Source of the DNA: Anammoximicrobium sp032229885
GTDB lineage: Bacteria; Planctomycetota; Planctomycetia; Pirellulales; Pirellulaceae
Assembly: GCA_032229885.1 (NCBI GenBank)
Contig: JAVYAJ010000102.1
Span: 1 to 20,562, forward strand
DNA length: 20,562 nt
Direction: 5' to 3'
Below the pieces are notes generated by a model. It was not told the origin of the DNA and searched no databases. It was given only the letters and a program-made list of their open reading frames with translations. Shown one piece after another: positions 7,157 through 14,777 of the stretch (its first letter is position 1; every line of letters begins with the position of its first letter). The position numbers and the translations under genes were made by a program.

Positions 7157-8434
7157 CTACACCTTTGGCTTGATGAACATCATCTCGGCCGGCGTCACCC
7201 AACTGGAACGAAGGTCGACTCGGAACCAGCCTTCGCCGTTCTTGCGGTGGAATCGGCAGGGCGAGCGTCTGCCGAACTCGGACAGGTCGTACTGAGCCCA
7301 GGTTTTGCCCAGGTCGAGCGACACGATAAAGCCGGTGGCCAGTGGCGAGGCGGGCGCACAGTGCGACGCCAGGATCACGCCGTCCTGGATGATCATGTTG
7401 CCCGACTCGACCTCGGGATTGAACAGCCGGGTGTGTCGCTCGGGTTTGGTCAGGTCGGCCGGATCGCAGCGGAAGACGCCGCGGTCGTAGGGCTTCGGAC
7501 CGTTCGAGTCGCTGATCCAGTACAGTTGCCCATCGACGAAGTTGATCCCGCCGCATTTGTACCGCGAGTTCGACACGTCGGAAACGACGACCTTCCAATC
7601 CCAGCGATCGCGGCTCGCGTCGTACGTGCCTCGCAGCCAATGGCACTCGTGCCCCTCGGGGCGCGTGCCGTCGCCCGTGCAGGCGTAGAACGCGTCCTCG
7701 ACCGGGTTGTAACAGACGTCATGCACGTGGCGGCAGATGATCGAGTTGTCGGGGTTGCCCAACAAGGTTCCCTCTCGGCCGCCTCCACCGGATCCGTTGT
7801 CCCGATAATACGGGTTCTGGCCAAACGAATAAGCGATCTTGACCGTCTGCCCGCCGTCGGTCGAATAGTAGATGTTTACGGGCGTCGCCCCGCCGACGAC
7901 GTTGCAATAGTTGCCCCACACCAGCATCTCTTTGCCGCCGACCTGGAACGTATTGACGCCGGTCAAGCTGTGATAGTACCAGCCGGGCAGTTCGGCTTTC
8001 TGTGGCGTGTGCGGGACATAATCGCTGCCGTCCACGTTCTTGACCGTCACCGGGGCATAGGTCTTCAAGTTGTCGGTGCTCAGATACAGCTTGGCCAACG
8101 CGCTGAACAGGACGTTGCCGTTGCTGAGAATCGCGCTGAAGACGATGTTCTTGGCGTCGGGGAAATCGGCGCTATACGGCCAGGTGTGGCCGTTGTCCGT
8201 GGACAACAGGATCTTGCCGTCGGTGTACGCGAACGCTTTGTCGCCGGCCTGCGAATCGACGAACAGTCCCTGGGGCTGAGGGCGATACTTGAAATGCGCG
8301 TTCTCGCGCACGTCCGGCCAATCGTCCTCGGCCGCGGCGCTTCCGCTCGGTGCGCCAGCGACCAGCAGCCCGCTCGTCGTCGCGGCCGCGGCGCCCAGAA
8401 ACCGACGTCGACTCCAAAGGCTTTGTTGCGTCAT
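7157..8434 (-). CDS. Tat-exported Asp-box (BNR/sialidase-like) beta-propeller protein
   Basis: A 425-residue protein with an N-terminal twin-arginine signal (SRRRFLGAAAAT, residues 8-19, then a hydrophobic stretch ending near GSAAAE), so it should be exported folded. Asp-box motifs SxDxGxTW appear at 78-85 (STDNGHTW), 191-198 (STDGGQTV) and 372-379 (SLDLGKTW), with a weaker one at 119-126 (STDNLKTY). Asp boxes mark blade turns in sialidase-type propellers. The arginine triad of true sialidases is not evident, so an enzymatic role is unproven. ATG 8434 is preceded by GAGGAGC about 6 bases upstream. The frame continues further upstream without a start signal, antisense to lysA. It lies 167 bases downstream of lysA on the same strand, with no obvious functional link. 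Confidence 0.87.
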   Translation of the reverse strand: MTQQSLWSRRRFLGAAAATTSGLLVAGAPSGSAAAEDDWPDVRENAHFKYRPQPQGLFVDSQAGDKAFAYTDGKILLSTDNGHTWPYSADFPDAKNIVFSAILSNGNVLFSALAKLYLSTDNLKTYAPVTVKNVDGSDYVPHTPQKAELPGWYYHSLTGVNTFQVGGKEMLVWGNYCNVVGGATPVNIYYSTDGGQTVKIAYSFGQNPYYRDNGSGGGGREGTLLGNPDNSIICRHVHDVCYNPVEDAFYACTGDGTRPEGHECHWLRGTYDASRDRWDWKVVVSDVSNSRYKCGGINFVDGQLYWISDSNGPKPYDRGVFRCDPADLTKPERHTRLFNPEVESGNMIIQDGVILASHCAPASPLATGFIVSLDLGKTWAQYDLSEFGRRSPCRFHRKNGEGWFRVDLRSSWVTPAEMMFIKPKV

Positions 8435-8601
8435 CGTATTGCTCCTCGAAGGGTTGGAGGTGTCGAGCGTCAACGGTGGTCCAGCCGTTGAAGATAAACG
8501 CTCGATCGGCGCGAATCCAGGCGGGATGTTCGCGCCCGAGCCGGCCCGCGGTGTGGCGTCCGTTGCGCGACGCCCTGCGCGCTGCGACGTGCGGCGTGCG
8601 T

Positions 8602-9945
8602 CTATGGCGTCTCGGGGATGATCTCGCCGCGCACCATGTCGTCGAACGTTTGGCGCGCACGGATCAGGCGGTCTTGACCATCGCGCACCAGCACCTCGGC
8701 CGCCAACGGCTTCGAGTTGTAGTTCGATCCCATCACATAGCCATAGGCGCCGGCGCACCCGATCACCAGCCAGTCGCCGACGCTGGCGACGGGCAACTCG
8801 CGACGACAGACGAAACCGCCCTCTTCCTGCGTAAAGATGTCGCCCGATTCGCACAACGGTCCGCCGACGACAACCTCCTGCAACGGTCGGTGTAGATCGC
8901 CGTCCGCCGGTGCGATCGCCAGCGGATGGTAGGCGCCGTACAGGATCGGCCGCGCCAGGTTGTTGAAGCCCGCGTCGACCAGATAGAACATGTTGCCGCC
9001 CATGCGCTTCACGGCCCGGATCTCGGTCACCAGCCAGCCGCTTTCCGCCACCAAATAGCGACCCGGTTCGATCTCCAGCCGGACTGGATGCTCGAAGGCC
9101 TGTTCCAGTCGCCGTCGCGTCGCGTCCCAAAGCCGAAAGTACTCGTCCAAATCGACATACGACTGACTGGCGTTGTAGGGCACCGGCAATCCGCCGCCGG
9201 CGCTGATGGTCGTCACGGTCCGACCGACGGTCAGCGCGGCTTGTTCCAACGCTCCGCAGACCTGGCTCAGATGGGCCAGGTCGGTGCCCGAGCCGATGTG
9301 CATGTGCACTCCCGTGACGCACAATCCGTGGTGGTCCACCCGCCGCAGGCACTGCTCGAGCTGGGCGTGCCAGATGCCGTGCTTCGACTGCTCGCCGCCG
9401 GTGTTCGTCTTCTGGCTATGGCCGTGGCCGAATCCCGGGTTGATCCGCAGAGTCAGGTTGCGGCCCGGAGCGACCGCGCCCAACTGCTCGATCATGTCCG
9501 GCGAGCCGGCGTTGACGTGCAGATCGAGCGTACGGACCAACTCGAGCGACTCGGCGTCAAAGATGTCGGCCGTGTACACGATCGGCGGCACGTCGCCGTG
9601 CGCGGCAAAACCCGCGGCCAGCGCGCGGCGTACCTCGCCGGCGCTGACGGCGTCGACCACCGCGCCGCAGCGCCGCAGCAGATCCAGAATCGCCAGGTTC
9701 GAACAGGCCTTTTGGGCATAGCGGATGACGTCGAACGCCCGCAGATCGGCGACGCGCTGCTCGATCTTCGCCGCATCGTACACATAAAACGGCGTCGGGT
9801 AACGCTGGGCCAGATCGGCAACGGCCAGTCCGGCAATTTCGGTCAGCAACGTGGGGAATGGACCTACGGTCGGCACGGAAACACCTGGGGCGGTTTCAAA
9901 GGGATGGATCCTGGTGGCTAGCGTCCGGCCTGCCGAGGCGGTCAT
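8602..9945 (-). CDS. lysA: Diaminopimelate decarboxylase
   Basis: Converts meso-diaminopimelate to L-lysine with pyridoxal phosphate, the last step of lysine synthesis. The 447-residue protein is a fold-type III PLP enzyme. Lys79 in YAQKACSN forms the Schiff base. HMHIGSGT (215-221) and SAGGGLPVPY (248-257) bind the phosphate, EIEPGRY (291-297) is the usual barrel motif, and CESGD (365-369) supplies the catalytic cysteine from the C-terminal beta domain. Ornithine or arginine decarboxylases share the fold, but CESGD with the EPGR context favours LysA. ATG 9945 gives about 30 residues before the conserved domain; the ribosome binding site is weak, so a slightly later start is possible. The gene stands alone, without dapF or other lysine genes nearby. 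Confidence 0.93.
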   Translation of the reverse strand: MTASAGRTLATRIHPFETAPGVSVPTVGPFPTLLTEIAGLAVADLAQRYPTPFYVYDAAKIEQRVADLRAFDVIRYAQKACSNLAILDLLRRCGAVVDAVSAGEVRRALAAGFAAHGDVPPIVYTADIFDAESLELVRTLDLHVNAGSPDMIEQLGAVAPGRNLTLRINPGFGHGHSQKTNTGGEQSKHGIWHAQLEQCLRRVDHHGLCVTGVHMHIGSGTDLAHLSQVCGALEQAALTVGRTVTTISAGGGLPVPYNASQSYVDLDEYFRLWDATRRRLEQAFEHPVRLEIEPGRYLVAESGWLVTEIRAVKRMGGNMFYLVDAGFNNLARPILYGAYHPLAIAPADGDLHRPLQEVVVGGPLCESGDIFTQEEGGFVCRRELPVASVGDWLVIGCAGAYGYVMGSNYNSKPLAAEVLVRDGQDRLIRARQTFDDMVRGEIIPETP

Positions 9946-9988
9946 GGCCGTAGCCGGTTCGACGTCTGACCTCTGCTCAGCAGCTTCG

Positions 9989-10014
9989 GCTGAACGGTGT
10001 TATAAATGTTCAGC
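9989..10014. promoter_or_regulatory. Inverted repeat upstream of lysA, possible operator or hairpin
   Basis: GCTGAAC (9989-9995) pairs exactly with GTTCAGC (10008-10014), leaving a 12-base AT-rich loop. It lies about 45 bases upstream of the lysA start, in the divergent spacer. A 7-base-pair dyad can occur by chance, so a regulatory role is tentative. Confidence 0.3.
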
Positions 10015-10199
10015 GGTTGGAAAACCAGCCGCGATGGACTACACTTTTCCGGGCGCTCGCGGCCCGCGGGCAGGCCTGTCGCGGCAAATGTTCTTCGAGC
10101 GCCGTCCACGGAAAGACGACGTACTGGCGATTTGGTTCCAGCCGATTTCCCGACTCATGAAAACGGTCTCACGCGGACGTGCACCGCCGCAACACGTAG

Positions 10200-10232
10200 A
10201 CGCGGCTTCCAGCCGCGTATCCAGCCGCGTAT
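10200..10232. repeat. Palindromic intergenic repeat with 12-base tandem duplication
   Basis: ACGCGGCT-TCC-AGCCGCGT (10200-10218) forms a perfect 8-base-pair stem with a 3-base loop. The right arm is part of a perfect tandem duplication of CCAGCCGCGTAT (10209-10220 and 10221-10232). Such GCGGCTTCCAGCCGC palindromes are, as far as I recall, frequent between planctomycete genes. Confidence 0.65.
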
Positions 10233-10425
10233 CCAACGGTCCCACGCAGACGTGCAGAGACGCACCTCGGCGAAGAGGCAAATGCCCGATCCTCTCCGCC
10301 TCGGCGATCTCGACGTGATTCCGCCTGATCCCGAAATCTACCAGATCGCGAGAAATCACTCGGCCCAAGTCCGCGGCGGCGGGCCGTATCTCACACAGCG
10401 ACAATCTCGTAAAGGAAAGACTTCG

Positions 10426-11166
10426 ATGCAGGATTATGTCAGCGGCAAGGTCGTCGTGATCACGGGGGGAACGTCCGGCTTCGGTTTGGCCTCGGCCCGG
10501 CTGCTGTTGGAGCGGGATGCGCGGGTGGTGATCACCGGCCGGAATCCCGAACGACTCGCGGCGGCCCGCGACCAGTTGGCCAATCCGCATCTGTTGGCGA
10601 TCCGAGCGGACGCGGTCAGCACGTCGGATTGGCAGACCGTCGTTCGCCAAACGGTCGAACAGTTCGCCCGCATCGACGTGCTGGTCAACAACCACGGCGC
10701 CGGCGTCAAGATCGCGACGGTCGAAGAGATGACGGACGCGGACTTGCAGACCATCCTCGACATCAACCTCACCTCCGTGATGAAGGGTTGTCGCGAGGTG
10801 ATTCCGGCGATGAAGCGTCAGGGGTCCGGCCAGATCATCAACGTCTCTAGCGGCTGTGCATACCACAGTTGGCCCAAGTGGGCGATCTATACGGCCGCAA
10901 AGGAAGGCTTGGTCGGGTTCACGCGCTGCCTGCATCTCGAGATGTCCGCGTGGGGCGGCAAGGCCACGTCGTTCATTCCCGGTGCGGCCCGAACATCTTT
11001 CGCCGCCGCGGCCGGACTTGATGACGATTGGTTGGACGGCTTCCCCGACGCCGACGACTTTGCCCGCACGTTGGTCCACTGTATCGACGTCCCCGAGAAC
11101 TCGTTCATCGAAGAGGTGAACATCTGGGGCACGCGACAGGTCAAAGAGATGGTGGTGCCGTTCTAG
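10426..11166 (+). CDS. Short-chain dehydrogenase/reductase (SDR)
   Basis: A 246-residue classical-type SDR. TGGTSGFG (13-20) is the nucleotide-binding glycine motif. The arginine in ITGRN after the second strand favours NADP(H). NNHGAG (88-93) replaces the usual NNAG, IINVSS (137-142) holds the catalytic serine, and YTAAK (155-159) gives catalytic Tyr155 and Lys159. The substrate cannot be told from sequence; 3-oxoacyl-ACP reductase-like and sugar or polyol dehydrogenases share this pattern. ATG 10426 is preceded by AAAGGAAAG about 6 bases upstream and starts right at the conserved domain, so the longer open frame from 10006 was not used. It is a single gene: the next feature downstream is a repeat-rich spacer. 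Confidence 0.92.
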   Translation: MQDYVSGKVVVITGGTSGFGLASARLLLERDARVVITGRNPERLAAARDQLANPHLLAIRADAVSTSDWQTVVRQTVEQFARIDVLVNNHGAGVKIATVEEMTDADLQTILDINLTSVMKGCREVIPAMKRQGSGQIINVSSGCAYHSWPKWAIYTAAKEGLVGFTRCLHLEMSAWGGKATSFIPGAARTSFAAAAGLDDDWLDGFPDADDFARTLVHCIDVPENSFIEEVNIWGTRQVKEMVVPF

Positions 11167-11811
11167 CCAGTGCCTAGCGCGGCCCGCAGCCGCAACCAAA
11201 CAAGGGTCGAGAAATATTGAGGAGGACCATGAATCACACGAATAAAGACATCGCGTCTAACCGTTTGTCTTCATCCCCGCCATCCGTGTCCATCCGCCGT
11301 GATTCGCCTGTCACCTCTCTCCCGGCTACGACGGGGCGCCGAAATCTCAGCGGCCTCAGCGTCTCTGCGTTTCCAAAACGTATTTTCCTGTAGCCTGGCC
11401 AGTTTGCCCACGCAAGGACGTCGATCAAACGCAGAGACGCAGAGGACACAGAGCTACTGCCAGCACAAGATGTAATCCTTCAACAACTTAACGCTGTCGC
11501 TGTCTGAAAAACTTTGTCGAAAAGTTCACGATGTTTGAGGTTAGTAGCGCAGTGGACGCGGCCGCGGGCCGTGTTGCCCCACGCGCAGCGTACCGCACGC
11601 ACGCGCTGCGACCCTGTGTCGCCGCCGCGCGGCGCGCCCGACGACCCCCAACAAAGCCAATGGTTGGAATTGCGGAGTTGGCGGCGTCTGACTCGCGGCC
11701 AAGGGCATCATCCTCTGCGGCAGGATGCCGCGGCCACGATCGGTCTCTGCGACGCGCCGGCAGGGTCACCAGCGCCGGCTCGACCTATTTTTCGAACGCC
11801 CGAGAACTCAA
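11167..11811. other. Repeat-rich spacer with transposase remnant
   Basis: A 645-base region without a credible gene. Bases 11178-11547 are the left copy of a repeat shared with 19205-19510. They include a 14-base perfect inverted repeat (11359-11372 with 11427-11440) and the last ~60 bases of a transposase coding sequence on the minus strand. From 11548 to 11811 nothing is recognised; the plus-strand frames there lead into the ThiF gene in wrong frames or as an unsupported extension. Confidence 0.6.
11178..11547 (-). repeat. Left copy of a long direct repeat, carrying a transposase 3' remnant
   Basis: Two blocks match the segment at 19205-19510 in the same order and orientation. The first has GCAGCCGCAACCA, then CGAATAAAGACATCGCG and CTAACCGTTT, then TCCGTGTCCATCCG. 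The second has CCTTCAACAACTTAACG through GTTCACGATGTTTGAGG to GTTAGTAG. The second block corresponds to the 3' end of the transposase gene at the right edge (minus-strand ending FRQRQR-stop in both). The middle differs: here it holds an inverted repeat, GCGTCTCTGCGTTT (11359-11372) against AAACGCAGAGACGC (11427-11440). Similarity stops sharply at 11547, as for a truncated insertion. Confidence 0.75.
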
Positions 11812-12885
11812 ATGCCTCCACTGCCTTCGACCGACGATTCAGCCGACGTCCACGATCCGGCGTTGGCTCGCTATATCCGCCAGGTGCGCTATCCGGGCCT
11901 GGGACCGGACGGCCAGCGGCGACTGCTCGCCTCGCGTGTCCTGATCTGCGGTTGCGGCGCGTTGGGCTCGGTATTAGCCAACACGCTCGCGCGGACCGGC
12001 GTAGGTCGCCTACGGATCGTCGACCGCGACTTTCTCGAGCTCAGCAACCTGCAACGTCAGGTTCTGTACGACGAAGACGATGTGGCGGCCGGGCTGCCGA
12101 AGGCGGTGGCTGCCGAAGCGAAACTACGCCGCATCAACTCGCAGATCGAGATCGAAGCGATCGTCGCCGATGTCGACCACACCAACATCGGCCGTCTGTT
12201 GGAAGGCGTCGACGTGATCGTCGACGGAACGGACAACTTCGAGACGCGGTTCTTGCTGAACGACGCGGCGGTCAAATTTGGAATCCCCTGGGTCTACGGC
12301 GGCTGCGTCGGCGCCGAGGGACGCACGATGACGATCCTGCCCGGCGACACGGCCTGCCTGCGATGCCTGATGCAGGACGCCCCGCCGCCCGGGACCACCG
12401 CCACGTGCGACACGGCGGGCGTCCTGGCGCCGGCGGTGAACGTGGTGGCGTCGTGGCAGGCCAGCGAAGCGATCAAGATCCTGTCGGGGCATCGCGAGGC
12501 GTGCAGCCGCGTGTTGCAGGTGTTCGATCTATGGGACAATCGCATTCGACAGATCCAGTTGGACTCGCTCCGCGAGACGGCCGATTGCCCCACCTGTCGT
12601 CACGGCGATTTCGCCTGGCTCGACGGCCGTCGCGGCAGCCATACGGCCGTGCTGTGCGGCCGGAACGCGGTCCAGTTGAGTTACCCGGATCGACATGCCA
12701 CCTCGCTCGAAGTCCTCGAGCGCCAACTGGCGGACGTCGGCCGAGTCACGCGCAACCGGTTCTTGCTCCGGCTCGAGGTGGACAAATACCAGATCACTGT
12801 CTTTCCCGACGGCCGCGCGATCGTTGCCGGAACGGACGACGTGGCCGAGGCTCGCACCGTCCACGCCCAATACATCGGCGCCTGA
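11812..12885 (+). CDS. ThiF/MoeB/HesA-family adenylyltransferase (E1-like)
   Basis: Probably adenylates the C-terminal glycine of a ubiquitin-like sulfur carrier (ThiS or MoaD type). The 357-residue protein shows the nucleotide-binding ICGCGALGS (45-53), VDRDFLELSNLQRQVLY (70-86) with the conserved Asp and the arginine of NLQRQ, and VDGTDNFETRFLLND (137-151). It also has two zinc cysteine pairs, CLRC (182-185) and CPTC (259-262), and the GTTATCDTAGVL loop with Cys199, where ThiF-type enzymes carry their reactive cysteine. No rhodanese domain follows; instead a ~75-residue tail ends DGRAIVAGTDDVAEARTV. No ThiS, MoaD or sulfur-transfer gene lies nearby, so thiamine, molybdopterin or another pathway cannot be chosen. 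ATG 11812 lacks a strong ribosome binding site. The sulfatase gene starts 46 bases downstream. Confidence 0.9.
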   Translation: MPPLPSTDDSADVHDPALARYIRQVRYPGLGPDGQRRLLASRVLICGCGALGSVLANTLARTGVGRLRIVDRDFLELSNLQRQVLYDEDDVAAGLPKAVAAEAKLRRINSQIEIEAIVADVDHTNIGRLLEGVDVIVDGTDNFETRFLLNDAAVKFGIPWVYGGCVGAEGRTMTILPGDTACLRCLMQDAPPPGTTATCDTAGVLAPAVNVVASWQASEAIKILSGHREACSRVLQVFDLWDNRIRQIQLDSLRETADCPTCRHGDFAWLDGRRGSHTAVLCGRNAVQLSYPDRHATSLEVLERQLADVGRVTRNRFLLRLEVDKYQITVFPDGRAIVAGTDDVAEARTVHAQYIGA

Positions 12886-12916
12886 GGTGGCCGCGTGACC
12901 GCCCCGCGGTCATCGT

Positions 12917-12925
12917 AAAGGAGGT
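12917..12925 (+). promoter_or_regulatory. Strong ribosome binding site of the sulfatase gene
   Basis: AAAGGAGGT ends 6 bases before ATG 12932. It is one of the clearest Shine-Dalgarno sites in the window and fixes the sulfatase start. Confidence 0.85.
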
Positions 12926-12931
12926 TATCCG

Positions 12932-14365
12932 ATGTTCGGATTGATGCGTTTGGCGTTGACGACAATCATCCTGGCGTCGCTGTTGGCCGCTGCCGAGCTG
13001 TGGGCCGCAGACGCTTTGCAGCCAACGGAACCGCCCAACATCCTGCTGCTGTATGTGGACAACGTCGGCTATGGCGACCTCGGCTGTTATGGCAATCGGA
13101 TCGTCCGCACTCCGCGGATCGACCGCCTGGCGAGCGAAGGCGTGCGCTGCACTGACTTCTATGTGGCCGCGTCCAGTTGCACGCCGTCGCGCGGGGCGCT
13201 CCTGACGGGTCGCCATCCCCTGCGGAACGGTTTGAGGCATCAACTCCGGACCACGGAAAACTGGATGGGGATCGGGCTGCCCCATCGCGAACGCATCATC
13301 CCTCAGTATCTGAAACAAGCCGGGTATGCGACCGCGTGTTTCGGGAAATGGAATATCGGATTTGCGCCCGGCAGCCGCCCGACCGAGCGTGGCTTTGATG
13401 AATTTCTGGGCTTCCGCTCGGGCAACATCAACTACTTTACGTACACCTACCACGGCCAGTACGACATGTTCCGCGGGACGGAACCCTTCCCTACCACGGG
13501 ATACAGCACCGACGTGTTTGCCGACGCGGCTTGCGACTTTATTCGCCGACATGCCAGTGGCCCCTGGCTTGTCTACGTCCCTTTCAACGCCGTCCATTAC
13601 GTCAGCAGCAGCAACGTGCGGTCGGGCGAGACGCCGCAGTGGCAGACGCCGGCCAAATATCTCGAACGATATGGCTGGCCCGGCGATGATCCGACCGAGC
13701 GGCATCGGTATCTGGCTGTGCTTACGGCGTTGGACGACGCCATCGGCCGCGTGCTGGACACGCTGGACGACTTGGCGCTGCGTGAACGCACTCTAGTGAT
13801 TCTGATTTCCGACAACGGCGCCTTCATGGCGCCCAAATGCGGTTTGGAGGTCGCTTCCAATGCGCCGTTCCGCGACGGCGGCACGACGTGTTACGAAGGC
13901 GGTGTCCGCGTTCCGGCCATCTTCCGCTGGCCCGGGACGCTTCGGCCCGGAACCGTCTGTCGAGAGATGTTGAGCCACCTCGATGTTTTGCCGCTGTGCC
14001 TGGCCGTCGCCGGCCTGTCCACGCCCGCCGACCGCGTGTTGGATGGGCGCAACCCCCTGCCCACGCTGTGCGGCACGGCGCCATCACCGCACGCGCGGTT
14101 GGTGTTCAGTTACGATCGCGCCGCCGGGTTGCGCGAGGGCAATCTGAAAGTCGTCCGGCCCAAACCGAACGCGGCTTGGGAGCTGTATGATTTGGCCGCC
14201 GATCCCGGTGAACGTGAGGACTTGGCCGACCGTCGCCCGACGGATTGCGCGCGTCTGGTCGCCGAGTTTCAGCGATGCGTAGCCGAGTCGGCAAAGGATG
14301 CGAGCGAACCCGCGCCGACGCACCCGCCCAAAACGCCCCGTGCGGCGACCGACAAAAGCTCGTGA
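12932..14365 (+). CDS. Secreted sulfatase (type I, arylsulfatase family) with altered active site
   Basis: A 477-residue S1-family sulfatase-like protein with a signal peptide (MFGLMRLALTTIILASLLAA, cleavage near AADA), so probably periplasmic. Cys83 in SSCTPSRGALLTGRH is the CxPSR signature that a formylglycine-generating enzyme would convert; Arg87 is kept. YVDNVGYGDLGCYG (41-54) is the first metal-binding loop, GKWN is at 138-141, VPFNAVHY holds His222, and ISDNGA holds Asp294 and Asn295. ELYDLAADPGEREDLAD is the usual C-terminal motif. Compared with arylsulfatase A, three positions differ: the second Asp of the DD pair is Asn44, the His of GKWH is Asn141, and the Lys of the GGKGTT loop is Gly317. 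The substrate is unknown, and reduced or shifted activity is possible. The tail after about 455 is Pro/Ala/Lys-rich and disordered. It lies 46 bases after the ThiF-like gene and may be co-transcribed. Confidence 0.92.
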   Translation: MFGLMRLALTTIILASLLAAAELWAADALQPTEPPNILLLYVDNVGYGDLGCYGNRIVRTPRIDRLASEGVRCTDFYVAASSCTPSRGALLTGRHPLRNGLRHQLRTTENWMGIGLPHRERIIPQYLKQAGYATACFGKWNIGFAPGSRPTERGFDEFLGFRSGNINYFTYTYHGQYDMFRGTEPFPTTGYSTDVFADAACDFIRRHASGPWLVYVPFNAVHYVSSSNVRSGETPQWQTPAKYLERYGWPGDDPTERHRYLAVLTALDDAIGRVLDTLDDLALRERTLVILISDNGAFMAPKCGLEVASNAPFRDGGTTCYEGGVRVPAIFRWPGTLRPGTVCREMLSHLDVLPLCLAVAGLSTPADRVLDGRNPLPTLCGTAPSPHARLVFSYDRAAGLREGNLKVVRPKPNAAWELYDLAADPGEREDLADRRPTDCARLVAEFQRCVAESAKDASEPAPTHPPKTPRAATDKSS

Positions 14366-14465
14366 TCGCGTACGTGCGGTATGAACCATCCGCGGGATTC
14401 GCGGGCGGAGCAGGCTAGCGCAACCATCTTAACGCGGGGCAACTCCCGCAACCCAGAAGTGTAGG

Positions 14466-14522
14466 GAACAAACCGCTGTACACGATGCGCGCGTCGTGCG
14501 CATCGTACGAATCTGAGACTCT
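14466..14522. repeat. Stem-loop direct repeat, copy 1
   Basis: This segment and 14720-14777 share GAACAAACCGCTGTACA at the left and CATCGTACGAA...GACTCT at the right. Weaker similarity (CCCGCAACCCA) extends about 20 bases further left in both. Copy 1 forms a 9-base-pair stem, ACGATGCGC (14482-14490) with GCGCATCGT (14498-14506), around a 7-base loop. Confidence 0.75.
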
Positions 14523-14541
14523 GGAACGCTGGTTTGAAACC

Positions 14542-14613
14542 ACGAATAACACGAATAACACGAATGAGACGAATGTGACGAATGTGGCGAATGTAACGAA
14601 TGTGCCGAATGAG
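14542..14613. repeat. Nine-base tandem repeat, eight units
   Basis: Eight consecutive 9-base units with consensus ACGAATGTG, starting as ACGAATAAC twice and ending with CCGAATGAG. All units keep CGAAT. Nine is a multiple of three, so all three plus frames remain open through it and a 78-residue Asn/Thr-rich frame appears; I regard this as non-coding. It is preceded by GGTTTGAAACC. Confidence 0.85.
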
Positions 14614-14719
14614 AAAAGGGCCTGCCGGAGGCGGCGTCCGGATTCGTTCGATTTGTGGTTCACGGTGTGCAGCCAGCCAAACCTGACGTTGGCTCTCGCC
14701 CGCAACCCAACGGTGTCGT

Positions 14720-14777
14720 GAACAAACCGCTGTACAAAATGCGCGCGTCGCGCGCACATCGTACGAACTGCGACTCT
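14720..14777. repeat. Stem-loop direct repeat, copy 2, overlapping the pabB stop
   Basis: Second copy of the segment at 14466-14522, with several changes. Its stem is TGCGCGC / GCGCGCA around the short loop GTC. The right end overlaps the first two bases of the pabB stop codon (14776-14778, minus strand), so the repeat abuts the coding sequence. Confidence 0.7.

Larger units (their letters stand above)
9946..10425. other. Divergent intergenic region between lysA and the dehydrogenase
   Basis: A 480-base spacer that should hold both promoters. The dehydrogenase frame is open upstream to 10006, but that extension has no family similarity. Structures seen: an inverted repeat GCTGAAC / GTTCAGC (9989-10014) with a 12-base loop containing TATAAAT, and the hairpin plus tandem repeat at 10200-10232. 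Confidence 0.55.
14366..14775. other. Spacer between sulfatase and pabB, filled with repeats
   Basis: No credible gene. It contains two related stem-loop segments (14466-14522, 14720-14777) around a nine-base tandem repeat array (14542-14613). Both flanking genes end here (convergent), so terminators are expected; the stem-loops could serve but have no T tract. Confidence 0.65.

Noticed and set aside
6839..8491. Plus-strand frame of 550 codons
   Set aside because: Antisense to the Asp-box protein, whose Tat signal, ribosome binding site and repeat motifs are convincing.
8435..9352. Upstream extension of the Asp-box frame to 731 codons
   Set aside because: The extension runs out of frame over lysA on the same strand; the Tat signal and ribosome binding site place the start at 8434.
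8926..9921. Plus-strand frame of 331 codons
   Set aside because: Antisense to lysA; no protein-like motifs.
10006..10425. N-terminal extension of the dehydrogenase by 140 codons
   Set aside because: The extension crosses a palindromic repeat and lacks similarity; ATG 10426 with its ribosome binding site starts right at the SDR fold.
11514..12944. Plus-strand frame of 476 codons overlapping the ThiF-like gene
   Set aside because: Arg/Pro-rich shadow in another frame; the ThiF motifs are in the frame starting at 11812.
14542..14613. CRISPR array
   Set aside because: Units are only 9 bases, contiguous and without spacers; no cas genes in the window.
14485..14721. Asn/Thr-rich 78-codon frame over the nine-base repeats
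   Set aside because: Produced by a 9-base period that keeps all frames open; no ribosome binding site and no conserved domain.
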